Part shown: piece after piece, positions 45,700 to 55,040 of the stretch
Position numbering within the stretch: the first letter of the stretch is position 1
How the letters are laid out: the number at the start of each line of letters is the position of its first letter
From: an uncultured Sulfitobacter sp.
Lineage (GTDB): Bacteria > Pseudomonadota > Alphaproteobacteria > Rhodobacterales > Rhodobacteraceae
Direction: 5' to 3'
DNA length: 64,000 nt
NCBI GenBank assembly: GCA_905182645.1
Contig: CAJJCJ010000001.1
Location: 109,764-173,763 of the forward strand
The notes under the pieces: model-generated
Told to the model about the DNA's origin: nothing
The model's database searches: none
What the model saw: only the letters and a program-made list of their open reading frames with translations
Made by a program: the position numbers and the translations under genes

Positions 45700-45812
45700 G
45701 AACTACCCCACCTTACAGTCAACCGCGTATTTCCAGCCGGTTGGGTTACGCGGCTTCGTGAATTGCAGCCAATATTGGATTGGAAATCGCATCGAAGGGA
45801 GCGATTTTTTTC
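45700..45812 (+). ncRNA. Candidate structured intergenic RNA
   Basis: Within the 350-bp stretch without genes between lipB and tRNA-Leu, a nested hairpin (CCGCGTA 45723-45729 with TACGCGG 45747-45753, inner CCAGCC/GGTTGG) is followed by the palindrome CCAATATTGG and then a terminator-like hairpin (AAATCGC 45784-45790 with GCGATTT 45801-45807, then more T). No protein-coding frame is visible. This could be a small RNA on the plus strand or the remnant of a lost gene's end. Low confidence. Confidence 0.35.
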
Positions 45813-45898
45813 TCCAAAAGACATGGCTTGAATGAGGGCGCAATTTTGCACTTGAGATGCCCGCAACCATGGTTTAGAGCACCCTCAGCCTAGGCAGT

Positions 45899-45985
45899 GC
45901 GGTCGTGGCGGAATTGGTAGACGCGCAGCGTTGAGGTCGCTGTGAGGTAACACTCGTGGGGGTTCGAGTCCCCCCGACCGCACCA
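45899..45985 (+). tRNA. tRNA-Leu (anticodon GAG)
   Basis: An 87-nt cloverleaf with a 7-bp acceptor (GCGGTCG/CGACCGC), D arm, anticodon stem CAGCG/CGCTG around TTGAGGT (anticodon GAG), long class II variable arm, T arm GGGGG-TTCGAGT-CCCCC, and encoded CCA. All stems pair well. Confidence 0.97.
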
Positions 45986-46147
45986 GGGCATTCCCATTTT
46001 AAATTTATTTTTGCAGTGAAATTGCCCGCTAGTGGTGATTTTCCAGGCGTATTCTCTGGAGTTTGGTATGTTTGCGCTAGCGTACAGCTAAATCAGCGTT
46101 TGCTGTTGCAAATGTTGGGATCAGTTGTTTTAGTTAAACTACAAAGT

Positions 46148-46161
46148 GTGGCCTAAGCCAC
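46148..46161 (+). promoter_or_regulatory. Small hairpin upstream of ABC ATPase gene
   Basis: GTGGC-CTAA-GCCAC forms a 5-bp stem just before the GGGAG ribosome site. Its role is unknown. Confidence 0.3.
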
Positions 46162-46183
46162 CGGAGTTCAGGGAGAGTTGGGT

Positions 46184-47284
46184 TTGACCAACACGAAAAG
46201 TGACACCGCGTTCGTTGAGTTTGAACGCGTGCAAAAAAGTTATGACGGCGAGAATCTCGTTGTCAAAGACTTGAATCTTTCAATGCCCAAGGGCGAATTC
46301 CTTACAATGCTAGGGCCATCAGGATCGGGTAAGACAACTTGTCTGATGATGCTTGCTGGGTTCGAGACAGCCACGCACGGCGAAATTCGCCTTGATGGTG
46401 TTTCGATCAACCACATTCCACCGCACAAACGCGGCATTGGTATGGTGTTCCAGAACTACGCATTGTTCCCACATATGACCGTTGCTGAAAACCTGTCCTT
46501 TCCACTGGAAGTCCGCAAGATGGGCAAATCCATACGTGAGGAAAAGGTCATGCGCGCATTAAGCATGGTTCAGATGCAGGACTTTGCAGGACGCCGTCCG
46601 ACACAATTGTCTGGTGGACAGCAACAGCGGATCGCCTTGGCGCGTGCGCTGGTGTTTGAACCAGAGCTGGTGTTGATGGATGAGCCGCTTGGCGCGCTAG
46701 ACAAGCAATTGCGCGAAACGCTGCAGTTCGAGATTACGCATTTGGCGCACGAATTGGGGATTACCGTTGTTTACGTGACCCACGACCAAACTGAGGCGTT
46801 GACAATGTCAGACCGCGTTGCTGTGTTTGATGATGGCCGTATTCAGCAGTTGGCTCCGCCTGATGAATTGTACGAATCGCCGCAAAACAGCTTTGTTGCG
46901 CAGTTCATCGGTGAAAATAACACCCTTGATGGTGTCGTTCAGGAAATCAAAGGCAACACATGTATTGTGCGACTTGATAGTGGTGACATTATTGATGCGA
47001 TCCCAGTGAACGTATCTGCCGTTGGTGACCGCACAAAAGTGTCGATCCGTCCAGAGCGTGTCGAGTTTGACAAAAATCGCCTGAAAGAGGGTGCGCATAC
47101 GCTGAAGGCCGAAGTGCTTGAGTTCATCTACATGGGCGATATTTTCCGCACGCGTCTGCGTGTGGCTGGCATGGACAACTTTGTGATCAAATCACGTAAC
47201 GCCCCTGATCAGACGCGGCTTGTCCCCGGACAGCAGATCGAAATTGGCTGGCTTGCACAAGATTGCCGCGCACTCGACGCTTAA
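46184..47284 (+). CDS. Polyamine-type ABC transporter ATP-binding protein
   Basis: A 366-residue PotA-like ATPase. TTG 46184 is chosen as start because GGGAGAG lies at proper spacing; the earlier TTG 46178 abuts it. Walker A is GPSGSGKTT, the signature LSGGQQQRIALARAL, Walker B LVLMDEPLGALD, and H-loop YVTHDQTEALTM. The C-terminal TOBE-type domain (VSIRPERVEFDKN) is present. It energises the two permeases that follow, with the binding protein gene between; the operon order is ATPase, binding protein, permease, permease. Confidence 0.9.
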   Translation: MTNTKSDTAFVEFERVQKSYDGENLVVKDLNLSMPKGEFLTMLGPSGSGKTTCLMMLAGFETATHGEIRLDGVSINHIPPHKRGIGMVFQNYALFPHMTVAENLSFPLEVRKMGKSIREEKVMRALSMVQMQDFAGRRPTQLSGGQQQRIALARALVFEPELVLMDEPLGALDKQLRETLQFEITHLAHELGITVVYVTHDQTEALTMSDRVAVFDDGRIQQLAPPDELYESPQNSFVAQFIGENNTLDGVVQEIKGNTCIVRLDSGDIIDAIPVNVSAVGDRTKVSIRPERVEFDKNRLKEGAHTLKAEVLEFIYMGDIFRTRLRVAGMDNFVIKSRNAPDQTRLVPGQQIEIGWLAQDCRALDA

Positions 47285-47376
47285 ACACGTCTGCGCGGAC
47301 AAATACGGAGGCGTTTGAGCCTGAAGATCCCTCCGAACTATCAAGACTAAACCAGGTATCTAAACGGGAGAGACGA

Positions 47377-48483
47377 ATGAAACTTACAACCACACTGATG
47401 GCCTCAACGGCTATGGTTATGGCGGGTACAACTGCATTTGCAGGCTCGCACATGGCCAATGAAATGACGATCGTTAGCTGGGGCGGCGCATATTCTGCTT
47501 CACAAAAAGCTGCCTATCACGACCCATATTCTGAGGCGAATGGCGTCACTATCGTAAACGACGAAAGCTCTGCTGAAGCAGTAGCTAAACTGCGTGCGAT
47601 GTCCGAAGCGGGCAACGTCACGTGGGATGTTGTTGATGTTGTTGCTGCAGACGCTATCCGTCTTTGCGACGAAGGTCTTGCGCTGGAAATCGATCCTGAC
47701 ACACAATTGGCTGATGGCGACGACGGGTCCAAAGCATCTGACGATTTCGGCGACTTGCTGGTCTCTGATTGCTTTATCCCGCAGATCGTCTACTCGACTA
47801 CTGCTGGTTACCGCACCGATTTGGTTGGCGACACTGCGCCAACATCGATCTGTGCATTCTTTGATCTGGAAGCATACCCAGGCATGCGTTCATTGGAAAA
47901 GCGTCCAATCAACAACATGGAATGGGCACTGCTTTGCGACGGCGTAGCAAAAGCTGATGTGTATGACGTTCTGGAAACAGAAGCCGGTCAGTCACAAGCA
48001 TTTGCTAAGCTCGACACAATCAAAGACAATGTTGTTTGGTGGTCCGCTGGTGCAGACACGCCACAGCTGTTGGCTGATGGTGAAGTCATCATGGGTACAA
48101 CATACAACGGCCGTCTTTTTGCTCTGATCGAAGAGCAAAACCAACCTGTTGGCATGCTTTGGGACGCGCAAGTGTTTGACCTTGACGGTTGGATCATTCC
48201 AACTGGTCTGTCCCCAGAGCGTGAAGCCCGTGCGCTTGACTACATCATGTTTGCGACAGACACACAGCGTCTTGCAGACCAAGCCAAGTACATCTCTTAC
48301 GGTCCTGCACGTGCATCTTCTGCACCGCTGGTTGGTAAGCACGCAACGCTCGGCATCGACATGGCCCAGCACATGCCAACTGACCCAGAGAACGCAAAGA
48401 ATACGTTCTTGTATAACTACGAATGGTGGGCTGATTACCGTGACGATCTGGATGCAAAATTCCAGGCGTGGCTGTCCCAGTAA
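47377..48483 (+). CDS. Periplasmic solute-binding protein (PotD/PotF type)
   Basis: A 368-residue protein with a signal peptide (MKLTTTLMASTAMVMAGTTA, cleaved after AFA) and GGAG before ATG 47377. The mature start MTIVSWGGAYSASQKAAYHDPY and ARASSAP near the C-terminus place it among polyamine-type substrate-binding proteins. Tryptophan and acidic residues suited to bind a cation are present. The ligand may be putrescine, spermidine or a related amine. A palindromic repeat and a GC hairpin follow before the first permease, which would stabilise this part of the mRNA. Confidence 0.87.
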   Translation: MKLTTTLMASTAMVMAGTTAFAGSHMANEMTIVSWGGAYSASQKAAYHDPYSEANGVTIVNDESSAEAVAKLRAMSEAGNVTWDVVDVVAADAIRLCDEGLALEIDPDTQLADGDDGSKASDDFGDLLVSDCFIPQIVYSTTAGYRTDLVGDTAPTSICAFFDLEAYPGMRSLEKRPINNMEWALLCDGVAKADVYDVLETEAGQSQAFAKLDTIKDNVVWWSAGADTPQLLADGEVIMGTTYNGRLFALIEEQNQPVGMLWDAQVFDLDGWIIPTGLSPEREARALDYIMFATDTQRLADQAKYISYGPARASSAPLVGKHATLGIDMAQHMPTDPENAKNTFLYNYEWWADYRDDLDAKFQAWLSQ

Positions 48484-48492
48484 GCCAAGTAT

Positions 48493-48510
48493 GATGGGTT
48501 AAAACCCATC
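48493..48510. repeat. Palindromic repeat, copy 5
   Basis: GATGGGTTAAAACCCATC followed by CTAC, same orientation as the 33329 copy. It lies 9 bp after the solute-binding protein stop and before an intercistronic hairpin. Confidence 0.8.
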
Positions 48511-48520
48511 CTACATTTAA

Positions 48521-48548
48521 CCGCAGCCCTGATCAGTCGGGGCTGCGG
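48521..48548 (+). promoter_or_regulatory. Intercistronic GC hairpin in the ABC operon
   Basis: CCGCAGCCC (48521-48529) pairs with GGGCTGCGG (48540-48548) around a 10-base loop. It has no T run, so it is more likely an mRNA stabiliser or attenuator that raises binding-protein level over permease level than a full terminator. Confidence 0.6.
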
Positions 48549-48580
48549 TACCCCCGACATTTTCCAAGGTGCGTGCAAAC

Positions 48581-50140
48581 ATGACCGATACCGCAAATTC
48601 TGGCCCTGTACTGGCCGCCGATGGCCGCCCGCTAAAGGCATCGCTTAATCGTGCATTGCGCCGCCAAAAGTTACGCGCGATGCTTCTGATCGCGCCTCTT
48701 TTGATATTTATCATGATTACGTTTGTGGTCCCCATCGGGCAGATGCTGTTCCGATCGGTTGAGAACCAAATCGTAAGCGAAGTTTTGCCGCGCACAACTC
48801 AGATGCTTGTGGAATGGGATGCCAGTTCTGGCGAAGCCCCTGACAACACTTTTTTTGCCGCGTTGACCAAGGACCTGATGGTCGCTGTTGAAAAGAAACA
48901 GCACACTCGTCTTGGGTCCCGTTTGAATTATGAGACCACAGGCGTGTCATCGCTGTTCCGCAAGTCGGGGCGCAAAGTTGACGACATGGGTGAAGGGTAT
49001 ACGGATCAATTTGTAGCATTTGACCCAACATGGGCCGATCCTGCATTTTGGGCGGACTTGATGGAGGCTCCATCTGCAGCCCAGGCACTGCCGCAGACAA
49101 CCGACGCATATAATGCCTTTGCGAGCACGATCATGTCAGAAGACGACCAAGATCCGCGCGCAGAGCAGCCGTGGCATACTGTTTACCTTTCTCTGCATCA
49201 AGATTTGACCGCTGATCCAGCAGCTGACTTTAGTGGTTTGCCTGCTGAAATTGCCGCCGCTCAGGCCGTTGCCGGTGGTTTTGCAATGGACGACCTCGCA
49301 GCAGCCTACATTGATATCGACGAAGATTGGGGCACTGTTGAGACGTGGCAGACCATTCAAACGTATAGCTCCAAATTTACAAACGGCTATTTCTTGAATG
49401 CGGTTGACATGCAGAAATCACCCGATGGAGCCGAGTGGCGCCCAGAGGATCAGCAGATTTATCTAACGCTGTTCGTGCGCACGATGATCATGTCGATGAC
49501 AATTACGATCTCTTGCATCTTACTTGGCTATCCTGTCGCATGGCTTTTGGCGAACTTGCCAATGCGCCAAGCGAACCTGTTGATGATCCTTGTGTTGTTA
49601 CCGTTCTGGACATCGCTTTTGGTACGGACATCGGCTTGGAAGGTACTGCTGCAACAGCAGGGCGTGATTAACGATATAGTTGTGTGGCTTGGGCTTGTGG
49701 CCGATGACAACCGACTGGCGTTGATTAACAATGCGACGGGCACGATCATTGCAATGACGCACATCTTGCTGCCGTTCATGATACTGCCGCTTTATTCGGT
49801 GATGAAGACGATCCCGCCGACATACCTACGCGCGGCGAAATCGCTTGGTGCGACGAACTGGACTGCGTTCTGGCGGGTCTATTTCCCGCAGTCGGTGCCG
49901 GGCATTGGGGCGGGGTCGATCCTCGTGTTCATTCTGTCAATTGGCTATTACATCACACCGGAAATCGTTGGGGGGACCAAGGGAGTCTTTATCTCGAACC
50001 GGATCGCTTATCATATTTCTAGCTCGCTCAACTGGGGCTTAGCGGCCGCACTTGGCGCAATTCTGTTGGCCATGGTTCTGTTACTATACTGGGCATATGA
50101 CAGAATTGTCGGCATCGATAACGTAAAGCTGGGGGGCTAA
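48581..50140 (+). CDS. ABC permease (PotB type) with a large insertion after TM1
   Basis: A 519-residue permease; ATG 48581 is preferred over GTG 48569. TM1 lies at about 32-52 (AMLLIAPLLIFIMITFVVPI). Between it and TM2 (IYLTLFVRTMIMSMTITISC, about 285) lies a 230-residue acidic, soluble, Asp/Ala-rich segment, where PotB/PotH relatives have a loop of some 40 residues. The rest is normal, with the EAA-type loop SLGATNWTAFWRVYFPQSVPGI. The insertion should sit in the periplasm and may dock the binding protein. It precedes the second permease by 4 bp. Confidence 0.87.
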   Translation: MTDTANSGPVLAADGRPLKASLNRALRRQKLRAMLLIAPLLIFIMITFVVPIGQMLFRSVENQIVSEVLPRTTQMLVEWDASSGEAPDNTFFAALTKDLMVAVEKKQHTRLGSRLNYETTGVSSLFRKSGRKVDDMGEGYTDQFVAFDPTWADPAFWADLMEAPSAAQALPQTTDAYNAFASTIMSEDDQDPRAEQPWHTVYLSLHQDLTADPAADFSGLPAEIAAAQAVAGGFAMDDLAAAYIDIDEDWGTVETWQTIQTYSSKFTNGYFLNAVDMQKSPDGAEWRPEDQQIYLTLFVRTMIMSMTITISCILLGYPVAWLLANLPMRQANLLMILVLLPFWTSLLVRTSAWKVLLQQQGVINDIVVWLGLVADDNRLALINNATGTIIAMTHILLPFMILPLYSVMKTIPPTYLRAAKSLGATNWTAFWRVYFPQSVPGIGAGSILVFILSIGYYITPEIVGGTKGVFISNRIAYHISSSLNWGLAAALGAILLAMVLLLYWAYDRIVGIDNVKLGG

Positions 50141-50144
50141 GGCC

Positions 50145-51368
50145 ATGACAACAACCGCACTCAAAGGGCAAGCCATCGCCCCGAACTTGATGGGCTTCAC
50201 TCTGCCAATTACCGCGGCCTTTGGCGCATTCTTTGGCCTACTTGCAGGCCAAGCAACAGGGGCAGGGGCGTTGCTAGGTATCATTGCCGGCGCTGTCGTT
50301 GGTGCCATTATCGCCTATGTGTTGGTGACAATGCTGCCGTATAAAACGGGCCGTTTGGCTGCAATTGCTGCCGTTGGCGTGCTTGGGCTGCTTGTTGGTG
50401 GCCCGATTGGATTGATCGTCGGTGTGTTGTCCGGCGCCGCCTTAGGCTGGTGCGCTTATTGGGTGCATACGGGGCGTTACCGCGCAAGCATGCCGCCCTA
50501 TGCGACACCCGGACAGGTTCTGTGGCACAACACGTTTAAATTCATCTGCGGGGCGATACTGTTTTTCCTGATCGCGCCGATTGTGACGATTATCCCGCTG
50601 TCGTTCAACGCTCAGGACTTTTTCACATTCACGCCAGAGATGCTGTCACTGGACCCAGATGGTTTCTCTCTCAAGCATTACCGAGACTTTTTCACCAATG
50701 ACGACTGGCTGCGCCCGCTTAAGAACTCTGTGATCATTGCACCGTTTGCGACGATCATTTCGGTGTCACTGGGCACGCTGGCTGCAATCGGCCTAAGCCA
50801 AAGCCACGTTCCATTCCGTCGCGCCATCATGGCAATCTTGATTTCGCCGATGATCGTCCCTTTGATCATTTCCGCGACTGGCATGTTCTTTTTCTACAGC
50901 CAGATGGGGCTGTTCATGGAAAATACATTCGGGATTTCCAAATCGCTTTCCGGTTATATTAAGGTGATCTTGGCACATGCCGCCCTCGGTATTCCGTTTG
51001 TGATTATCACTGTGACAGCAACGCTGGTGGGCTTTGATCATTCATTGACCCGCGCCGCTGCCAACATGGGTGCGACGCCAACAGTGACATTCTTTCGGGT
51101 GCAAATGCCGCTCATCTTGCCAGGTGTGATTTCGGGCGCATTGTTCGCGTTCATCACGTCATTCGATGAGGTTGTTGTGGTTCTGTTCGTTGGGGCCGCA
51201 GCCCAGAAGACGCTGCCTTGGCAAATGTTCACTGGCCTGCGGGAACAAATCAGCCCAACGATCTTGGCTGTTGCGACGATCTTGGTTATCGTATCGATCC
51301 TGTTGCTAACAACGGTGGAACTGTTGCGTAGACGTTCTGAACGCCTGCGTGGACTGTCGCCAAACTAA
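50145..51368 (+). CDS. ABC permease (PotC type) with extra N-terminal membrane segments
   Basis: A 407-residue permease where PotC proteins have some 265. The last 280 residues are a normal PotC-like permease (IAPIVTIIPLSFNAQDFF, NMGATPTVTFFRVQMPLILPGVISGALFAF with the EAA-loop). The first 120 residues add three to four Gly/Ala-rich hydrophobic segments (PITAAFGAFFGLLAGQATGA, LLGIIAGAVVGAIIAYVLVT, GVLGLLVGGPIGLIVGVLSG) that resemble glycine-zipper membrane helices. The last 4 bases overlap the convergent AEC transporter gene. Confidence 0.86.
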   Translation: MTTTALKGQAIAPNLMGFTLPITAAFGAFFGLLAGQATGAGALLGIIAGAVVGAIIAYVLVTMLPYKTGRLAAIAAVGVLGLLVGGPIGLIVGVLSGAALGWCAYWVHTGRYRASMPPYATPGQVLWHNTFKFICGAILFFLIAPIVTIIPLSFNAQDFFTFTPEMLSLDPDGFSLKHYRDFFTNDDWLRPLKNSVIIAPFATIISVSLGTLAAIGLSQSHVPFRRAIMAILISPMIVPLIISATGMFFFYSQMGLFMENTFGISKSLSGYIKVILAHAALGIPFVIITVTATLVGFDHSLTRAAANMGATPTVTFFRVQMPLILPGVISGALFAFITSFDEVVVVLFVGAAAQKTLPWQMFTGLREQISPTILAVATILVIVSILLLTTVELLRRRSERLRGLSPN

Positions 51369-52294
51369 GGCAACACCGACAGCCATACCCAAGCTGAGAC
51401 GACGGACATGGCCGTACCAATGAGTACGGCCGATGCCGCAACACGGCGGGCAGATCCGTACATATTTGCAAACAAATAGGCATTGATACCCGGCGCCATC
51501 GCACCCGTCATAACTGACGACCGCATATCGGCGGTGGACAACCCCAGCGCAGTGCCGAGCGAAAATGTGATGACCGGATGCACAACAAGCGACACCGTGA
51601 CGATAAAGAAAATCGTGCGCATGTCGCCTTCAGGTTGGTAACGGTACAGCACGCCGCCAAGCCCAAACAGGGCGGCAGGCAATGCAGCGCGGACGATCAG
51701 ATCAATTGCATCAGTAAATGCCACGGGCAGCATGACGCCGGATAGGTTCACAGCAAACCCAAGGCTAATCCCTAAGATCAGCGCATTTTTGAACATTGCC
51801 CGTAAAACCTTGGCCGGAATGGTGGCGACCGAATTGCCCGCGTTGCGCACAACCTCCATCGCGGTGATCCCAACCGCATAACAAAAAGGCGAATGGATCG
51901 CGATGATCGCATAATTGCTGGTCAATGCATCAACGCCATATGCCTGTTCGGTGATCGGCAGCCCAAGCAAAACCGAGTTTGAAAACAGTCCGATGAACCC
52001 AATCGCGACGCTCTCTTCGGCGCTACGGCCAAAGATATAGCGCGCACCAAAAAAACCAATGGTAAACCCTGCCAGCGCGCCTGCATAAAAGCTTAGCAGC
52101 AATGCCAATTGAAAACTTTGCCCAAGATCAAGCGTCGAAATTGCGCGAAATAGGAGGCACGGAATAGCAAAGCCTTGGGTGAACTTCATAAGCCCATCAA
52201 CACCTGCGTCGTTGAAATACCCCTTCCAAACTGCGATATAACCAAATCCAATGACCAGAAATACTGGTAGAATGACGTTGATCAGGCCGCCCAT
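51365..52294 (-). CDS. AEC family membrane transporter
   Basis: A 309-residue protein of the auxin efflux carrier family with about ten hydrophobic segments (VILPVFLVIGFGYIAVWKG at the start, GFIGLFSNSVLLGLPI in the middle). The start is ATG 52294; the frame runs further upstream over the next gene's end. Family members transport malate, auxin or other organic acids; the substrate is unknown. It tails into the ABC operon end and follows the metallo-beta-lactamase-fold gene after 25 bp. Confidence 0.85.
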   Translation of the reverse strand: MGGLINVILPVFLVIGFGYIAVWKGYFNDAGVDGLMKFTQGFAIPCLLFRAISTLDLGQSFQLALLLSFYAGALAGFTIGFFGARYIFGRSAEESVAIGFIGLFSNSVLLGLPITEQAYGVDALTSNYAIIAIHSPFCYAVGITAMEVVRNAGNSVATIPAKVLRAMFKNALILGISLGFAVNLSGVMLPVAFTDAIDLIVRAALPAALFGLGGVLYRYQPEGDMRTIFFIVTVSLVVHPVITFSLGTALGLSTADMRSSVMTGAMAPGINAYLFANMYGSARRVAASAVLIGTAMSVVSAWVWLSVLP

Positions 52295-52319
52295 ATCATG
52301 AACCTTTTGGATGCGGGCC

Positions 52320-53123
52320 TTACGCTGGCCGGGTGATTTCCATGCCATCAAATGCTGGCGACACGTTTCCGGGGGTTTCCGATGTGACCGTGTCATAATC
52401 AAGATCGACATGCATATTGGTCAAAACCGCCTGCTTGGTGCCAGACGTATTGATCCAGTCGAGCGTGTTGTCGAGGTGGCTGTGGGTCGGGTGCGGCGCA
52501 CGGCGCAGCGCGTCAATGATCCAAAGATCCAAGCCCTGCAATTGATCCCACGCGGCTGCCGGAATTTCCGACACATCTGGCATATACGCAACATCGCCAA
52601 TGCGGAAACCCAAGGCATCAATGGTGCCATGAGTGACCTTGATCGGGGTGAAGGCAATGGGGCCCGCGTCTCCGGTTATGGTGACGTCGCCGATCAATGT
52701 GTTCAGCTCGCAAATCGGCGGATAGGCGGACCCTTTGGGTTGCACAAACGCATAGCCAAACCGCGCCAGCAGGGCGTTGCCCGTGTCACCATCAGCCCAA
52801 ACCTGCAGCCGTTGGCGGGTGTTGAACACGAGCATCCGCAAATCATCGATCCCATGAACGTGGTCCGCATGTGAATGGGTGTAAAGCACCGCATCAAGGC
52901 TCCCGACCTCAGCGTCCAGTAGTTGATTGCGCATGTCAGGCGTCGTATCAATCAAAACGCGGGTCGTTTTGTCACCGCTGTGGCGGGTCACCAGCATGGA
53001 ACATCGTTGCCGCCGGTTCTTGGAGTTTGTCGGGTCACAGTCCCCCCAATGCCCGCCGAGACGCGGCACGCCACCGGACGATCCACATCCAAGAATACGA
53101 AAGGCGATGGTGTCGCTGCTCAT
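52320..53123 (-). CDS. Metallo-beta-lactamase-fold hydrolase (PhnP-like)
   Basis: A 267-residue protein with the zinc motif YTHSHADHVHGIDDLR (HxHxDH), an RILGCGSSGGVPR N-terminus and late D/H ligands (APHPTHSHLDN). This is the PhnP / lipoate-like small phosphodiesterase group. In related bacteria it lies after tatD; here too, with a 4-bp overlap. The substrate is probably a cyclic or small phosphodiester; not certain. Confidence 0.87.
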   Translation of the reverse strand: MSSDTIAFRILGCGSSGGVPRLGGHWGDCDPTNSKNRRQRCSMLVTRHSGDKTTRVLIDTTPDMRNQLLDAEVGSLDAVLYTHSHADHVHGIDDLRMLVFNTRQRLQVWADGDTGNALLARFGYAFVQPKGSAYPPICELNTLIGDVTITGDAGPIAFTPIKVTHGTIDALGFRIGDVAYMPDVSEIPAAAWDQLQGLDLWIIDALRRAPHPTHSHLDNTLDWINTSGTKQAVLTNMHVDLDYDTVTSETPGNVSPAFDGMEITRPA

Positions 53124-53905
53124 GCTTTGGCTTTCCAGAACAAGCGGTCAAAATTCGCCGTCGTTTGGGCCGCAAAATCTGCATATTCCATGCCAAGAAC
53201 CTCTGCACCAACCGCCGCAGTATGTGCTGTATAGGCTGGTTCGTTGCGCCTGCCACGGTATGGCTTTGGGGCCAAATAGGGGCTGTCGGTTTCGACCAAA
53301 ATTCGGTCTTTAGGCGTGGCTGCAAAGATGTCGCGGACTTCTTGGCTTTTGGGGAACGTCGCAATGCCGGACATCGACAAATAGAATCCAAGATCAAGGG
53401 CGGCGCGGCCAAGGGCAGGACTGCTGGAAAAGCAATGCATGACGCAAGTAAAGCTGCCACTGGCGTGCTCTTCGGCCAAAATCTGAGCCATGTCGTCATC
53501 CGCTGCGCGCGAATGGATGATCAGCGGCAGCTTGGTTTCGCGTGCCGCAGCAATGTGAATGCGCAGTGATTTTTTTTGCAGTTCAGCGCTGTCAGCGGTA
53601 TAATGGTAGTCAAGCCCACTTTCGCCGATGCCGACAAATTTTGGGTGTCCTGCCATCGCGATCAGCTCGTCAACGTTCGCCATTGGTTCGTCAACGACGC
53701 TCATTGGGTGGGTGCCCGCGGCGTAAAACACGGGCGCATAGGCTTCTGCAATTGCGCGCACGGCAGGCTCGTTGCGCAAACGCGTGCAGATCGTGACCAT
53801 GCGTTCGACACCTGCATCAATCGCACGTGCGATCACATCAGGGCGTTCGCTATCGAAATCGGGAAAATCCAGATGGCAGTGGCTGTCGACAATCGTTGCT
53901 TGCAT
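53120..53905 (-). CDS. TatD family metal-dependent hydrolase
   Basis: A 261-residue TIM-barrel hydrolase. The N-terminal metal motif is VDSHCHLDFPDF, followed by GESGLDYHY, HSRAADDDM, HCFSSSPALG and the late ETDSPYLAPKPYRGRRNEP. TatD proteins are 3'-5' DNases or RNases linked to DNA repair. It is placed 10 bp after holB, and its end overlaps the MBL-fold gene. Confidence 0.92.
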   Translation of the reverse strand: MQATIVDSHCHLDFPDFDSERPDVIARAIDAGVERMVTICTRLRNEPAVRAIAEAYAPVFYAAGTHPMSVVDEPMANVDELIAMAGHPKFVGIGESGLDYHYTADSAELQKKSLRIHIAAARETKLPLIIHSRAADDDMAQILAEEHASGSFTCVMHCFSSSPALGRAALDLGFYLSMSGIATFPKSQEVRDIFAATPKDRILVETDSPYLAPKPYRGRRNEPAYTAHTAAVGAEVLGMEYADFAAQTTANFDRLFWKAKA

Positions 53906-53915
53906 AAGCTGGCCC

Positions 53916-55040
53916 CTATTTCGCGGCGACAGAGCGCGCCACGTGTTCGATCTTAAATATCATATCAAGGATCAACGAGGCAGGGTCAAGGTTGACCGCC
54001 CGCCCGTGGCGGACCCGACCTGTCAGGTCCTGTTGCAGCTGTGCCCATGCACGTGCGGCGTGATCGTTGGGAGATAGACGCGCCAAAAGGCGGGCCTCGT
54101 TGGGGGCCGCTTGCATGCTGGGCACGCCGAACAATCCTGTCCGCGCAGCCCGTGCAATAAACTGATCAATCAGATCAAGGGTAAGGCCGTAACGGGTGTC
54201 GGCGCCGCGTGCCGCACAACTTTCCGCGAGCCTAAGCACTGCGGTACGGTTCGCATTGGGCAGGCCGTCAAACATATGGATAAGTTCGCCGTAAAGCTGA
54301 AGCCCGTCGTGCCGCAGCAGCCGAACTGCATCGCCCGCTGACCCGCCTGCAAGTGTGGCCAGACCTTCAGCGTTTGGCGCATCAATCCCTGCTTGCTGTA
54401 AGGCGGCGGTCAGATCGTCCGTGCCCAGCGTTGCACAACGCAATTCGCGGCAGCGCGACCGGATTGTCGGCAATAACCGTGACGGTTGGTGGGTGATCAA
54501 CATGATGGTGGTATTTGCTGGCGGCTCTTCAAGTTCCTTCAAGATAGCGTTGGCGGCATTGCGGTTCATTTCGTCTGCCGCATCCACGATAACAACGCGA
54601 CGACCGCCGTCTGCTGCTGACATATGGAAAAAGTCCTTAAGCCCGCGCACAGCATCAACGGTAATCTCTTGGCGCAGCTTTTTGGTGTCGTAATTATAGG
54701 GGCGACGGATCACGATAAGGCGTGGGTGTGCGCCAGATTGGACCAGTCGCGCATCTGGGTTTTCGGGAGATATGGCCAGTGACGTGGCCGCAGGGGGGGC
54801 GTCCCTGAACATGCCACCATCTGCCTGTTTTGCCAATAAAAACGTCGCTAATTTCCAGGCGAGCGTGGCTTTACCAACCCCGCGCGGACCGGTGATCAGC
54901 CAACCGGAATGCAGCCTGCTGGTGTTATACGCCTCTAGGAAATCAGCCTCAGCGCGTGATTGTCCAAACAACTGTGCTGTTTCGCGTGGGTGCGGCGCGC
55001 CCTCAATACGGTCAGGTTCGGGAAGAGCGTCGTCACTCAT
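53916..55040 (-). CDS. holB: DNA polymerase III delta' subunit
   Basis: A 374-residue clamp-loader subunit. The AAA+ Walker A-like block is LITGPRGVGKATLAWKLA, followed by VVIVDAADEMNRNAANAILKELEEPPANTTIML and the SRC motif (TIRSRCRELRC). It helps load the sliding clamp. It overlaps tmk by 4 bp and lies in the tmk-holB-tatD order common in proteobacteria. Confidence 0.94.
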   Translation of the reverse strand: MSDDALPEPDRIEGAPHPRETAQLFGQSRAEADFLEAYNTSRLHSGWLITGPRGVGKATLAWKLATFLLAKQADGGMFRDAPPAATSLAISPENPDARLVQSGAHPRLIVIRRPYNYDTKKLRQEITVDAVRGLKDFFHMSAADGGRRVVIVDAADEMNRNAANAILKELEEPPANTTIMLITHQPSRLLPTIRSRCRELRCATLGTDDLTAALQQAGIDAPNAEGLATLAGGSAGDAVRLLRHDGLQLYGELIHMFDGLPNANRTAVLRLAESCAARGADTRYGLTLDLIDQFIARAARTGLFGVPSMQAAPNEARLLARLSPNDHAARAWAQLQQDLTGRVRHGRAVNLDPASLILDMIFKIEHVARSVAAK

